A stretch of 64,000 nt of DNA from Celeribacter baekdonensis B30 (GTDB taxonomy: Bacteria; Pseudomonadota; Alphaproteobacteria; Rhodobacterales; Rhodobacteraceae). A program made the position numbers and the translations under genes. The stretch is taken from NCBI RefSeq assembly GCF_000299875.1, contig NZ_AMRK01000002.1:62001-126000 (forward strand), read 5' to 3'. A model generated the notes under the pieces. The model was not told the DNA's origin. It saw nothing but the letters and a program-made list of their open reading frames with translations, and did no database searches. Below, in pieces: positions 30,327 to 38,873 of the stretch (positions are counted from its first letter, which is position 1; each line of letters begins with the position of its first letter).

Positions 30327-31550
30327 ATGCCGACCCAATCCCCCTCGTTTCCACCCCGCGAAACCGTGGATGTTTTGGTCTCAGGCGGCGGCATCGCCGG
30401 GATGATCGCGGCGGCGGCCTTTGGCGCTTCCGGGTTCAAAACCCTGATGATCGACCCGACCCCGCCAATCACCAGCGGCACAGAGGACCGATCCGATCTG
30501 CGCTCCACCGCATTTTTACGCCCCGCGCGCGATCTCTTTGCCCGGATTGGCATTTGGGAGGCGCTTGCCCCTTACGCCACACCGCTTGAGGCGCTGCGCA
30601 TCGTCGACACGTTAGGGCAACCGTCCGACATCCGCGCCGAGCGTCAGTTCGAAGGCCGCGAGACCGGCGATGAACCGTTTGGCTGGAATTTTCTCAACTG
30701 GGTGATCCGGCGTGAGCTTTTGAAAGCCGTGCCCAACATCCCCAATGTCGACATGCGCTATGGCACCGGGTTTAAATCCATGCTCACCCGCACCAATGAG
30801 GCGATCGTCACCCTCGCCGATGGCACACAGGTGCGCGCTAAATTGGTCGTTGCCGCCGATGGCCGCAATTCCCCGGTGCGTGAGGCGGCGGGGATTGGCG
30901 TCAAAACCACGCGCTATGGCCAAAAGTCGCTGGCCTTCACCGCCACGCATGATCTGCCGCATCACAATGTTTCGACCGAAATTTACCGCGAAGGCGGCCC
31001 TTTCACCATGGTGCCCTTGCCAGACATCGACGGCAAACCTGCCTCGGCGATTGTCTGGATGAACAAGGGCCCCTATGCCACCGAGCTTTTGGCCATGGAG
31101 CCTGAGGCGTTCAACGCGGTGATGACCACCCGCTCGGCCGGGCTGTTTGGTCAACTGACCCTGGCCTCCGGGCGCGCGATCTTTCCGATCATCACCCAAG
31201 TGGCCGAACGCCTGTCGGGCGAACGCGTCGCGGTGATCGCCGAGGCCGCACATGTGCTGCCACCGATTGGGGCGCAGGGGCTGAACACCTCGCTCAACGA
31301 TCTGGGCGAACTTTTGGCACTGGCCGAGACCCATCGCACGGATTTGGGCGGACAGGTCATGTTGGACGCTTACGCCAAAACCCGCCACCGCGACATCACC
31401 GCGCGCGCCAAAGTGGTCGATCTGTTCAATCGCGTCACCCGTTCGGAAAGTGACATCTTACAAGCGCTGCGCCTGTTGGGCCTGAAAGCCGTGCATGACG
31501 TCAAACCGCTGCGTCACGGCGTGATGAAAGCGGGGCTTGGCCCGATTTAA
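30327..31550 (+). CDS. UbiH/UbiF/VisC-family FAD-dependent hydroxylase (ubiquinone biosynthesis)
   Basis: A 407-residue class A flavin monooxygenase likely to hydroxylate the ubiquinone ring. The FAD-binding Rossmann motif is 'VDVLVSGGGIAGMIAAAAFG' (about residues 12-31). The conserved Asp-Gly motif is in 'LVVAADGRNSPVREAAGI', and the C-terminal FAD/ribityl motif is 'PPIGAQGLNTSLNDLGEL'. The ATG at 30327 is chosen because AAAGGAG lies 6 nt upstream; ATG at 30321 and the frame up to 30276 are less likely. Which ring position it acts on cannot be told from sequence, so no gene symbol is given. It ends at a strong shared terminator. Confidence 0.88.
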   Translation: MPTQSPSFPPRETVDVLVSGGGIAGMIAAAAFGASGFKTLMIDPTPPITSGTEDRSDLRSTAFLRPARDLFARIGIWEALAPYATPLEALRIVDTLGQPSDIRAERQFEGRETGDEPFGWNFLNWVIRRELLKAVPNIPNVDMRYGTGFKSMLTRTNEAIVTLADGTQVRAKLVVAADGRNSPVREAAGIGVKTTRYGQKSLAFTATHDLPHHNVSTEIYREGGPFTMVPLPDIDGKPASAIVWMNKGPYATELLAMEPEAFNAVMTTRSAGLFGQLTLASGRAIFPIITQVAERLSGERVAVIAEAAHVLPPIGAQGLNTSLNDLGELLALAETHRTDLGGQVMLDAYAKTRHRDITARAKVVDLFNRVTRSESDILQALRLLGLKAVHDVKPLRHGVMKAGLGPI

Positions 31551-31583
31551 CCCGCGCGCGCCTTTACCGTGATCCAAATACTC

Positions 31584-31620
31584 AAACGGCGCGCCTTTCT
31601 CCAAGGGCGCGCCGTTTTTT
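31584..31620. terminator. Bidirectional terminator between UbiH-family gene and aminotransferase
   Basis: AAACGGCGCGCC (31584-31595) and GGCGCGCCGTTT (31606-31617) form a perfect 12-bp stem, with T residues following on the plus strand. The A-run on its left side is short, so it is stronger for the plus strand. Confidence 0.9.
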
Positions 31621-31636
31621 ATTTTATACCAAAGGC

Positions 31637-32770
31637 TTATTTCGCCAAAACCGCATCCAATGCCGCCTCAAGACGGGCCACAGACGCATCCACGTCATAG
31701 AGCTTATCCAGACCAAACAGCCCCAACCGGAAGGATTTATACTCCGGCCCCTCATCGCATTGCAGCGGCACGCCAGCGGCGATTTGCATCCCCAATGCCG
31801 CAAAGGCCCGGCCCGATTGAATCTCGGGATCATCGGTGTAACAGACCACCACGCCCGGCGCCTCAACGCCTTCTGCGGCGACCGATTTGAAGCCCCGCGC
31901 GCTCAACAGGGCGCGCACCCGGCGGCCCTGCTCCCATTGCGCCTCAGACAGTTTGGCAAAGCCGTAGGCTTTGGTCTCCAACATGGCATCGCGAAAGGCG
32001 CGCAGCGCGTCCGTGGGCATCGTCGCGTGATAGGCGTGACCGCCCGCCAAATAGGCCTCCATGATGGTCAACCATTTGCCCAGATCAATCGCAAAAGACG
32101 AGGATTGGCGCGATTTCACCACCTTGATGGCGCGCTCAGACAGCATGACCAACCCGGCAGAAGGCTGTGCCGACCAACCCTTTTGCGGCGCGGAGATCAA
32201 CACATCCACCCCGGTCGCTTTCATGTCGACCCAGGCACAGCCCGAGGCGATACAGTCGAGCACCATCAGCCCGCCCTCTTCGTGCACCGCATCAGACAGC
32301 GCGCGGATATAGCCATCCGGCAAAATCATACCAGAGGCGGTTTCCACATGCGGGGCAAAGACCGCGGCGGGTTTGAGCGCGTGAATTTCGGCCACGGCCT
32401 CTTCCAATGGGGCGGGAGCGAAAGGTGCGGTGATCTCATTGCCGGTGCGACGGGCTTTGAGCACGGTCTGCGATTTCGGGATCGCGCCCGCGTCAAAAAT
32501 CTGGCTCCAGCGAAAGGAGAAGAAGCCGTTGCGGATGACCATCACGTCCTCACCACCGGCGATCTGGCGCGCCACGGCCTCCATCGCATAGGTGCCGCCG
32601 CCGGGAACGACCACGGCGGTGTCGGCATGATAGACCTCGCACAGGGTGGCGTGGATGTCGGTCATCACGGTTTGAAAGGCTTTCGACATGTGGTTGAGCG
32701 AGCGATCAGTGAAGACCACGGAAAATTCCATCAACCCATCGGGGTCGATATCAGAGCGCAATGCGGGCAT
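31637..32770 (-). CDS. Class V pyridoxal-phosphate aminotransferase (alanine/serine-glyoxylate type)
   Basis: A 377-residue fold-type I PLP enzyme of the class V group that includes serine-glyoxylate, alanine-glyoxylate and 2-aminoethylphosphonate aminotransferases. 'VVPGGGTYAMEAVARQ' binds the cofactor phosphate, 'LMVLDCIASGCAWVDMKATG' carries the Asp that contacts the PLP nitrogen, and 'VLISAPQKGWSAQPSAGLV' holds the Schiff-base Lys. The C-terminal 'EYKSFRLGLFGLDKL' is family-typical. AAGGAGG lies 4 nt before the ATG. It is a single-gene unit divergent from the Hint-domain gene, with no pathway neighbour that would fix the substrate. Confidence 0.87.
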   Translation of the reverse strand: MPALRSDIDPDGLMEFSVVFTDRSLNHMSKAFQTVMTDIHATLCEVYHADTAVVVPGGGTYAMEAVARQIAGGEDVMVIRNGFFSFRWSQIFDAGAIPKSQTVLKARRTGNEITAPFAPAPLEEAVAEIHALKPAAVFAPHVETASGMILPDGYIRALSDAVHEEGGLMVLDCIASGCAWVDMKATGVDVLISAPQKGWSAQPSAGLVMLSERAIKVVKSRQSSSFAIDLGKWLTIMEAYLAGGHAYHATMPTDALRAFRDAMLETKAYGFAKLSEAQWEQGRRVRALLSARGFKSVAAEGVEAPGVVVCYTDDPEIQSGRAFAALGMQIAAGVPLQCDEGPEYKSFRLGLFGLDKLYDVDASVARLEAALDAVLAK

Positions 32771-33018
32771 GATGCCTCCTTAAAGTCATATCAATCATAT
32801 CAAACGGTGCCAAAGCGACACATTTGGCTGTCCGTTCGGGGACTGGGCGCACAAACGTCTGGACAAGTGCCCTAAGGTTAACAACACTTGCCCAAGCGTC
32901 ACGCCACGGATCGGGCCAAAAAGAGCACCGGACGGGCGAAAACACAAGCGGTTCAAACCGCATCGGCGCATTGAGGCAGATCCGGGTTACAGACCCAAAC
33001 CAGACAGGCAGAGCAGTC

Positions 33019-34158
33019 ATGCCAACAGAGAATCTAATTGTGATGGGGTCCTCCCTCGTCAACAATCCGATTGGCTATTCCCAGGACCCTTGGGGAAACG
33101 CCAATGACGGGGCCTATATCACCGGCGGCGACAGCGTTTTTGACGACGATGACGTGATCGTTTTCACCGTGCAAAAGGTCAACCATGACGGAACGTTTGA
33201 CAACCAGACCCAGATCATGGGGATCGAGGTCTATGACAATGCCGCCGACTATGTGAATGGCGTCCCCAAATACACCTATGAGCTGGAAAAAACCGGAGGA
33301 TGGGGCTGGGGGAACAACACAGGCAGCGGCGATGTCTCCACAAGCGTGCACAATATGGGCGATGCCTATCTGCATTTCCCCGCCGATGGCTTTGTCAGCT
33401 CAGACCCCGGCGCGCCGGATCTGGACTATCTGTTTTTGGCGCCGGGCGTGGATTTATCCGAAGCCTACCCGGTTTGGCTCTCGCATGAGCAAGCCATCGA
33501 CTATAATGAAGACGGCTCCATTGCAGGCAGCGAGGTCGGCGACGGGGTCTTTACCACCGGCAACAACCTGTTTGCCGAAAATGAAATTGCCGCCGCGATT
33601 TGTTTGACCCGCGGGACGTTGATTGACACGCCCGAGGGGCCAAAATTTATCGAGACCCTGAGCGAGGGCGATCTTGTGCATACCCTCGATGAGGGGCCGC
33701 AACCGATCCGCTGGATCGGATCGCGCCGCGTCGAGGCCACAGGCACACTCGTCCCGATCCGCATCAAAGCCGGAGCTTTGGGCAATTTCCGCGACCTCAC
33801 GGTCTCGCCCAATCACCGGATGATGATCCGAGGACCCAAAGCCGAAATGCTGTTTGGCGAACGCGATGTCTTGGTGGCGGCGAAACATTTGGTCAATGAT
33901 GACACGATCCGCTGCGTGCCCGGTGGCACCGTGGAGTATTTCCACATGCTGTTTGACAGCCATCAAATCATCTTTGCCGAGGGCTGCCCGACCGAAAGCC
34001 TCTATCCCGGCCAAGAGGCCTTGGGGGCCGTAGCGCCAGAGGCACGGGCCGAAATTTTGATGCTGTTTCCCGAATTCGAACACGGAGCGCAGCAGGCGGA
34101 GCTTTCGCGCTATGAATTAAAGGCATGGGAGGCGCAGGCGCTTCGACACGCGAGCTGA
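33019..34158 (+). CDS. Hint-domain (hedgehog/intein-type) protein
   Basis: A 379-residue protein with a C-terminal Hint domain starting at Cys195: 'CLTRGTLIDTPEGPKFIETL', 'PIRWIGSRRVEATG', 'LTVSPNHRMMIRG' (with the conserved His), and 'EYFHMLFDSHQIIFAEG'. Hint domains can cleave the peptide bond before the first Cys. Residues 1-194 are acidic, Gly/Asp/Asn-rich and unlike anything I recognise; no signal peptide is seen, so export by a type I system is conceivable but unproven. No splicing C-extein with a typical His-Asn junction is visible, so it is not an ordinary intein. The ATG at 33019 is chosen over upstream in-frame starts, whose extra 65 residues are basic and unlike the mature protein. 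The ribosome-binding site is weak. Confidence 0.82.
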   Translation: MPTENLIVMGSSLVNNPIGYSQDPWGNANDGAYITGGDSVFDDDDVIVFTVQKVNHDGTFDNQTQIMGIEVYDNAADYVNGVPKYTYELEKTGGWGWGNNTGSGDVSTSVHNMGDAYLHFPADGFVSSDPGAPDLDYLFLAPGVDLSEAYPVWLSHEQAIDYNEDGSIAGSEVGDGVFTTGNNLFAENEIAAAICLTRGTLIDTPEGPKFIETLSEGDLVHTLDEGPQPIRWIGSRRVEATGTLVPIRIKAGALGNFRDLTVSPNHRMMIRGPKAEMLFGERDVLVAAKHLVNDDTIRCVPGGTVEYFHMLFDSHQIIFAEGCPTESLYPGQEALGAVAPEARAEILMLFPEFEHGAQQAELSRYELKAWEAQALRHAS

Positions 34159-34222
34159 CACTTGCCCCTGACTGCGGCTGCGTTTAGAACGCAGGGCAAC
34201 AGGATACGCAGGGAGCCGCGAC

Positions 34223-35737
34223 ATGCTCGATCATCTCGAATTCACCACGCCAAAGCCGAAAGTCATTTCGGGGGCAAAAGACGACTGGGAACTGGTGATC
34301 GGGATGGAAATCCACGCTCAGGTCGCCTCCAAATCCAAGCTGTTCTCTGGCGCTTCGACGAAATTCGGCAATGAGCCGAACTCGAACGTCTCTTTCGTGG
34401 ACGCGGCCATGCCCGGCATGTTGCCCGTGATCAACGAATTCTGCGTCGAACAAGCGGTGCGCACGGGGCTGGGCCTCAAAGCTGAGATCAACCTGTTCTC
34501 CGCCTTTGACCGGAAAAACTATTTCTACCCGGATCTGCCGCAAGGCTACCAGATTTCGCAGCTCTATCACCCGATCGTGGGCGAAGGCGAAGTGATCGTC
34601 GATATGGAACCTGGTGTGGCCCGTTTGGTGCGCATCGAGCGCATCCATTTGGAACAAGACGCTGGCAAATCCATCCATGACATGGACCCGACCATGTCCT
34701 TCGTCGACCTGAACCGCACCGGCGTGGCCTTGATGGAAATCGTGTCCCGCCCCGACATTCGTGGCCCCGAAGAAGCCGCCGCCTATGTGCTGAAACTGCG
34801 CCAAATCCTGCGCTATTTGGGCACCTGCGACGGCAACATGCAAAACGGCAACCTGCGCGCCGACGTGAACGTCTCTGTCTGTCGTCCGGGCCAGTATGAA
34901 AAATATCAAGCCACTCAAGATTTTGGTCATCTCGGCACCCGCTGCGAGATCAAAAACATGAACTCGACGCGGTTCATCCAGATGGCGATTGATTACGAGG
35001 CCCGGCGTCAAATCGCGATCCTGGAAGATGGCGGCACGGTCGATCAAGAGACCCGTCTCTATGACGCCGACAAGAACGAAACCCGCTCGATGCGCTCCAA
35101 AGAAGAGGCACATGACTACCGCTATTTCCCCTGCCCCGATCTGCTGCCGCTGGAGATCGAACAGGAATGGGTGGATGACATTGCGAAGACCTTGCCCGAA
35201 TTGCCCGACGAGAAAAAGGCCCGCTTTGTCAAAGAGTTCGGTCTGTCCGAATATGACGCAAACGTGTTGACCGCCGACACCGCGAACGCCAGCTATTTCG
35301 AAGGCGTGGCCGCCGGCACCGACGGCAAACTGGCCGCGAACTGGGTGATCAACGAGCTGTTTGGCCGTCTGAAAAAAGATGACAAAGACATCGAAACCTC
35401 ACCCGTCTCCCCCGAACAACTGGGCGGCATCGTCAAGCTGATCAAATCCGGCGACATCTCCGGCAAGATCGCCAAGGACCTGTTTGAGATCGTCTATACC
35501 GAGGGCGGCAACCCGGCCGAGATCGTTGACGCGCGCGGCATGAAACAGGTCACAGACACCGGCGCGATTGAAAAAGCGGTCGATGAGGTGATCGCCGCCA
35601 ACCCCGGACAGGTCGAAAAAGCTCAACAGAACCCGAAACTTGCGGGTTGGTTTGTGGGCCAAGTGATGAAAGCCACAGGCGGCAAGGCCAATCCTGGCGC
35701 AGTCGATGCGCTGGTCAAAGCCAAACTCGGCCTCTAA
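34223..35737 (+). CDS. gatB: Aspartyl/glutamyl-tRNA(Asn/Gln) amidotransferase subunit B
   Basis: Amidates misacylated Glu-tRNA(Gln) or Asp-tRNA(Asn) as part of GatCAB, giving Gln-tRNA or Asn-tRNA. It has 504 residues, full length. '[20 protein letters not shown]' opens the catalytic kinase-like domain, '[15 protein letters not shown]' and '[11 protein letters not shown]' are signatures, and '[16 protein letters not shown]' follows. The C-terminal tail ('[19 protein letters not shown]', '[20 protein letters not shown]') is the YqeY-like tRNA-binding domain. GGGAG is upstream of the start. gatA and gatC are not in the window, so the subunits are encoded separately, as is common in the group. 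Confidence 0.97.
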   Translation: MLDHLEFTTPKPKVISGAKDDWELVIGMEIHAQVASKSKLFSGASTKFGNEPNSNVSFVDAAMPGMLPVINEFCVEQAVRTGLGLKAEINLFSAFDRKNYFYPDLPQGYQISQLYHPIVGEGEVIVDMEPGVARLVRIERIHLEQDAGKSIHDMDPTMSFVDLNRTGVALMEIVSRPDIRGPEEAAAYVLKLRQILRYLGTCDGNMQNGNLRADVNVSVCRPGQYEKYQATQDFGHLGTRCEIKNMNSTRFIQMAIDYEARRQIAILEDGGTVDQETRLYDADKNETRSMRSKEEAHDYRYFPCPDLLPLEIEQEWVDDIAKTLPELPDEKKARFVKEFGLSEYDANVLTADTANASYFEGVAAGTDGKLAANWVINELFGRLKKDDKDIETSPVSPEQLGGIVKLIKSGDISGKIAKDLFEIVYTEGGNPAEIVDARGMKQVTDTGAIEKAVDEVIAANPGQVEKAQQNPKLAGWFVGQVMKATGGKANPGAVDALVKAKLGL

Positions 35738-35760
35738 ATCACCCCTCCATCAAAGGCATA

Positions 35761-35787
35761 AAGGCGTCCCTCATGGGCGCCTTTTTT
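35761..35787 (+). terminator. Rho-independent terminator after gatB
   Basis: AAGGCGTCCC (35761-35770) and GGGCGCCTT (35775-35783) pair with one bulged base and are followed by a T-run, 24 bp after the gatB stop. Confidence 0.85.
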
Positions 35788-35845
35788 CATAAACTCGCCC
35801 TTAACTTTCGGGGGAGTAGCTTGGGACACATGGAAGGAGCCCATC

Positions 35846-36121
35846 ATGTCCCATTACGAGTACAAAGCCATCCCTGCCCCGCATGAAAGCGAAGCCACCT
35901 CCGCCTCGCAAACGCCTGAGGCGCGATTGGCCGACGCGGTGACCGTGCGGCTCAATGCCATGGCAAAAGAGGGCTGGACCTATCTGCGCTCGGACGCATT
36001 CGCCCTCACCGGGGTATCGGGCAAACAGGCGGTTTTGGTGTTTCGACGCGAAAGCGATTTTGGCATGTTCGGACAGGATAAACCCAGCTTTGGGACCTTC
36101 GGGCCAGAAGCCGCCGAGTGA
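35846..36121 (+). CDS. DUF4177-like small protein, copy 1
   Basis: A 91-residue cytoplasmic protein. 'YEYKAIPAP', 'KEGWTYLRSD' and 'VLVFRRE' match the short beta-rich DUF4177 pattern (a 'YEYK...G(W/Y)xxx...F(R/K)R' arrangement). AAGGAG lies a few bases before the ATG. A clear paralogue follows at 36231 on the same strand, sharing 'YEY', 'TPEAR', 'EGW-Y-R-D' and 'VLVFRRE'. Function is unknown; the family is widespread in Rhodobacteraceae as far as I recall. Confidence 0.75.
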   Translation: MSHYEYKAIPAPHESEATSASQTPEARLADAVTVRLNAMAKEGWTYLRSDAFALTGVSGKQAVLVFRRESDFGMFGQDKPSFGTFGPEAAE

Positions 36122-36230
36122 GGCCAGCGCCGCCCGTGACACACGGCCCATGCCTTGACCTCCGGTGCCCATCCGCTAAACCTGTGCCGCAACGACGCGC
36201 CGCCCAACGCGGTCACCACAGGAGACGCAT

Positions 36231-36656
36231 ATGCCCCTTTATGAGTACCTCACCGTGCCCGCCCCGCGCAAAGGCGAGAAAACCCGCGGCATCAAGACCC
36301 CTGAGGCGCGGATCGCACTGGCGATGCAAAGCGTGCTCAATGAAAAGGGCGCTGAGGGCTGGGAGTATATCCGTGCCGATCTCTTGCCGATGGAAGAGCG
36401 CTCCGGGCTGACCTCAAAAGCGATCACCTATCACACGGTTCTGGTGTTTCGCCGGGAACGCGATGCGAATGCCGTGGCGACGGTCTCGACGACGGAACAG
36501 GCCGCCGTGCAACCGCGCAAATCCCCGGTCGCGGACCGCACCACGCCGCCGCCCTCTGTGCCCTTTCCGGCCCATGCCGAAAAAGGCGCGGGCGCAAATG
36601 CCCGCCGCCTCTCGCCCGAGGTGGCCGACGAGATCGCCGAAGACCGTGAATCATAA
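36231..36656 (+). CDS. DUF4177-like small protein, copy 2, with extended C-terminus
   Basis: A 141-residue paralogue of the preceding gene. Its first 75 residues ('PLYEYLTVPAPRKGEKTRG', 'KTPEARIALAMQSVLNEKGA', 'EGWEYIRADLLPM', 'YHTVLVFRRERD') align with copy 1. The remaining about 65 residues are Pro/Ala/Thr-rich and probably disordered, ending 'RRLSPEVADEIAEDRES', which looks like a short helical motif. AGGAGA precedes the ATG. It converges with bolA, whose stop lies only 8 bp away, so the two 3' ends almost touch and share no obvious terminator. Function unknown. Confidence 0.75.
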   Translation: MPLYEYLTVPAPRKGEKTRGIKTPEARIALAMQSVLNEKGAEGWEYIRADLLPMEERSGLTSKAITYHTVLVFRRERDANAVATVSTTEQAAVQPRKSPVADRTTPPPSVPFPAHAEKGAGANARRLSPEVADEIAEDRES

Positions 36657-36664
36657 TCCCGCGC

Positions 36665-36922
36665 TCACACATCCAGATCCAGCGCCAGCGCATGAATGCG
36701 CGGCACCAAATCGCCGAGTGCTTTGTGCACCATCCGGTGGCGCGCCACCCGCGATTGTCCGGCGAAGGCCTCTGAGCGGATCATCACATTAAAATGCGTC
36801 TCCCCCGCCCCGCCGGGATTTCCGGCATGTCCGGCATGTGAGGCGCTATCATCTTCGATCTTTAAGGTTTTTGGCGCAAAGGCCGCCTGTAACCTGACGC
36901 GCATTTCATCGGAAATTGTCAT
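36665..36922 (-). CDS. bolA: BolA-family protein
   Basis: An 85-residue BolA/IbaG-type protein; BolA proteins pair with monothiol glutaredoxins and affect iron-sulfur handling and morphology. The sequence shows 'LKIEDDSASHAGHAGNPGG', 'ETHFNVMIRSEAFAGQSRVA', 'RHRMVHKALGDLV' and 'IHALALD', a complete BolA domain with the conserved Ser/His and the 'R-V-x-RHRMV' helix. The ATG at 36922 is preceded by GGGAGAGAG; the frame runs to 36967 but those residues are outside the family. It is divergent from the J-domain gene with an 89-bp gap likely to hold both promoters. This bolA/dnaJ-like/cobS/cobT neighbourhood recurs in Rhodobacterales. Confidence 0.92.
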   Translation of the reverse strand: MTISDEMRVRLQAAFAPKTLKIEDDSASHAGHAGNPGGAGETHFNVMIRSEAFAGQSRVARHRMVHKALGDLVPRIHALALDLDV

Positions 36923-37011
36923 CTCTCTCTCCCAGTTTTCGGCCCCAAGGCCTTTCCCATTTTGCATTCTTCATCTAAAGTCCTGCGTCCGAGTCGAAAA
37001 GGTTGAGGCAC

Positions 37012-37647
37012 ATGGATAAAAACGATCCCTTCGGTTTTGATATGTCAGTCACGTCATCAAAAAAGAACAAACGTGGTGGCAGACGCGGCATGTCCGGGGC
37101 ATTTGAGACCTCTAAACGGGTCTGCGAACATGACGGATGTCAGGAAGCGGGCCAATATCGCGCGCCCCGTTCGCCTGATCATTTGGACGAGTATAAATGG
37201 TTTTGTAAGGACCACGTGCGCGAATACAATTTGAAATGGAATTTTTTCACCAACGCCACACCGGAAGAAATGGACGAGCAAATCAAAGCGTCCCAAACCG
37301 GCGAACGTCCGACCAAGCCGTTTGGCAAAAAATCGGTCGAACAGAGGGCGTGGGAGCGTCTTGGCATTGATGATGCTCATGAGGTGCTGGGCGAAAACGC
37401 GACGCAGAACCCGGGCAAATCGGACCCGGCGGCCTCGACGCGCAAACTGCCGCCGGTGGAGCGGCAGGCGATCGATATTTTGGAGGCCAAGGACCATTGG
37501 ACCAAGGCCGAAATCAAGAAACAATATCGCGCTTTGATCAAAGTGCTGCACCCGGACGTGAACGGCGGCGATCGCTCGCAAGAGGAGCAGTTGCAACAGG
37601 TCGTCTGGGCCTGGGATCAGCTCAAAGAGAGCCGTTGGTTTAAGTAA
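37012..37647 (+). CDS. J-domain protein with N-terminal Cys/His cluster
   Basis: A 211-residue protein with a C-terminal J domain (about residues 150-211): 'DHWTKAEIKKQYRALIKVL' followed by the invariant HPD at 180-182 and 'EEQLQQVVWAWDQLK'. The J domain would stimulate an Hsp70 (DnaK-like) ATPase. The N-terminal part holds 'CEHDGC' (Cys38, Cys43) and 'FCKDH' (Cys65, His68), which could make a four-ligand metal site; this is inference. There is no G/F-rich region or canonical DnaJ zinc finger, so it is not DnaJ itself. The ATG at 37012 follows GAGG; a TTG three codons upstream is less likely. It is divergent from bolA. Confidence 0.87.
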   Translation: MDKNDPFGFDMSVTSSKKNKRGGRRGMSGAFETSKRVCEHDGCQEAGQYRAPRSPDHLDEYKWFCKDHVREYNLKWNFFTNATPEEMDEQIKASQTGERPTKPFGKKSVEQRAWERLGIDDAHEVLGENATQNPGKSDPAASTRKLPPVERQAIDILEAKDHWTKAEIKKQYRALIKVLHPDVNGGDRSQEEQLQQVVWAWDQLKESRWFK

Positions 37648-37687
37648 ACTATAGGGTCCAGACTGGGTCAAAACAGCCTCAAAATAG

Positions 37688-37717
37688 AAAAAGCCGCCTC
37701 ACATGGGGCGGCTTTTT
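37688..37717. terminator. Bidirectional terminator between J-domain and DUF808 genes
   Basis: AAAAAGCCGCC (37688-37698) and GGCGGCTTTTT (37707-37717) form a perfect 11-bp stem with A and T runs on both outer sides, placed between two convergent genes. Confidence 0.92.
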
Positions 37718-37737
37718 TGATGGCGTAAGGCGTGGTT

Positions 37738-38715
37738 TTAATGCGCCGCGCCCGCTTTTTTGCCCGTCACCAAACGGATCAAAGGGTTGATGATCCGGGC
37801 CACAATGGGGATCAGGATCAGGCCATAGATCAGCCCAAGGATGCCATCGAAAAACGCCGTCACGACCCAAGCGATAAAGCCGGATGCCCCGACAAAGGCA
37901 TGCGCGGCCAGTTCGGCGATGTGGTGGATGTCCTCATAGGGATGCGGCTGGCCCAATTCGGACAGGCCATGGATCACGATGGACCCGCCGACCCAAATCA
38001 TCGCGGCGGTGCCGATAATCATCAAAAGGGTCATCAAGATCGGCATGAATTTCACGATCCCGCGCCCCAAAGCCCGCGTCACGGACAGCCGCCCAACCCG
38101 TGCCAACCACAGGCCGACATCATCGGCTTTGACGATCAAAGCGACGCTGCCATAAACCACCACGGTGATGATCACCCCTGCAAGCCCCAAGGTGAAGGCG
38201 CGAAAGACGAGACTTGCAGAGGGATCAAGGGCCGCCAAAATGATGGTCATGATCTCGGCGGAAAGGATGAAATCGGTCTTGACCGCGCCCGCCACTTTGG
38301 TGGCTTCGAGATGAGCCGGATCGCCTTGCTCGGCAGGTTGGCCATCGGCATGAGGCGCATGGGGTTTGAACAGGTGATAGACCTTTTCCGCCCCCTCAAA
38401 ACACAAATACGACCCGCCGAGCATCAACAAAGGCGTGACCATCCATGGCGCGAAGGCTGACAAGAGCAACGCCAGAGGCAAAAGGATCAGCAATTTGTTG
38501 CGGATCGAACCAAGGGCGATTTTGCCGACGATCGGCAATTCACGCGCGGCGGCGAAGCCATGGACGTATTTCGGCGTGACGGCGGCGTCATCAATCACCG
38601 CGCCCGCCGCCTTGGCCGAGGCTTTCGCCGCTTGGCCCGCCACATCATCGACCGAGGCCGCCGCCACTTTGGCGATGCCCGCCACGTCGTCCAATAATGC
38701 CAAAAGGCCGCTCAT
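37738..38715 (-). CDS. DUF808 (YedI-like) integral membrane protein
   Basis: A 325-residue inner-membrane protein. The N-terminal 'SGLLALLDDVAGIAKVAAAS' followed by 'VDDVAGQAAKASAKAAGAVI' and 'DDAAVTPKYVHGFAAARELP' is the DUF808 signature. Several transmembrane segments follow, e.g. 'LLILLPLALLLSAFAPWM', 'TLGLAGVIITVVVYGSVALI', 'LMTLLMIIGTAAMIWVGGSI' and the C-terminal 'GLIYGLILIPIVARIINPL'. An insert 'FKPHAPHADGQPAEQGDP' is a His/Pro-rich cytoplasmic loop. Function is not established. It is a single-gene unit between bidirectional terminators. Confidence 0.88.
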   Translation of the reverse strand: MSGLLALLDDVAGIAKVAAASVDDVAGQAAKASAKAAGAVIDDAAVTPKYVHGFAAARELPIVGKIALGSIRNKLLILLPLALLLSAFAPWMVTPLLMLGGSYLCFEGAEKVYHLFKPHAPHADGQPAEQGDPAHLEATKVAGAVKTDFILSAEIMTIILAALDPSASLVFRAFTLGLAGVIITVVVYGSVALIVKADDVGLWLARVGRLSVTRALGRGIVKFMPILMTLLMIIGTAAMIWVGGSIVIHGLSELGQPHPYEDIHHIAELAAHAFVGASGFIAWVVTAFFDGILGLIYGLILIPIVARIINPLIRLVTGKKAGAAH

Positions 38716-38799
38716 ACCTGTGTCCCCGTTTTCATCTTACGTTGAGGCTATGTAGTCACGAATGCGCTCACTGGCAAACCCACCCGCAAACCCAAGTGC

Positions 38800-38835
38800 A
38801 AAAAAGCGGGGCGCCCCAAAGGACGCCCCACCCGC
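38800..38835 (-). terminator. Probable terminator after the fasciclin gene
   Basis: On the minus strand GGGGCG and CGCCCC pair, extended by neighbouring G/C and G-T pairs, and are followed by GCTTTTTTGC. It lies about 40 bp beyond the fasciclin stop. Confidence 0.65.
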
Positions 38836-38873
38836 ATGATCCCCGAAGGGAGACCTCATTCAAAGTGCCGCGC

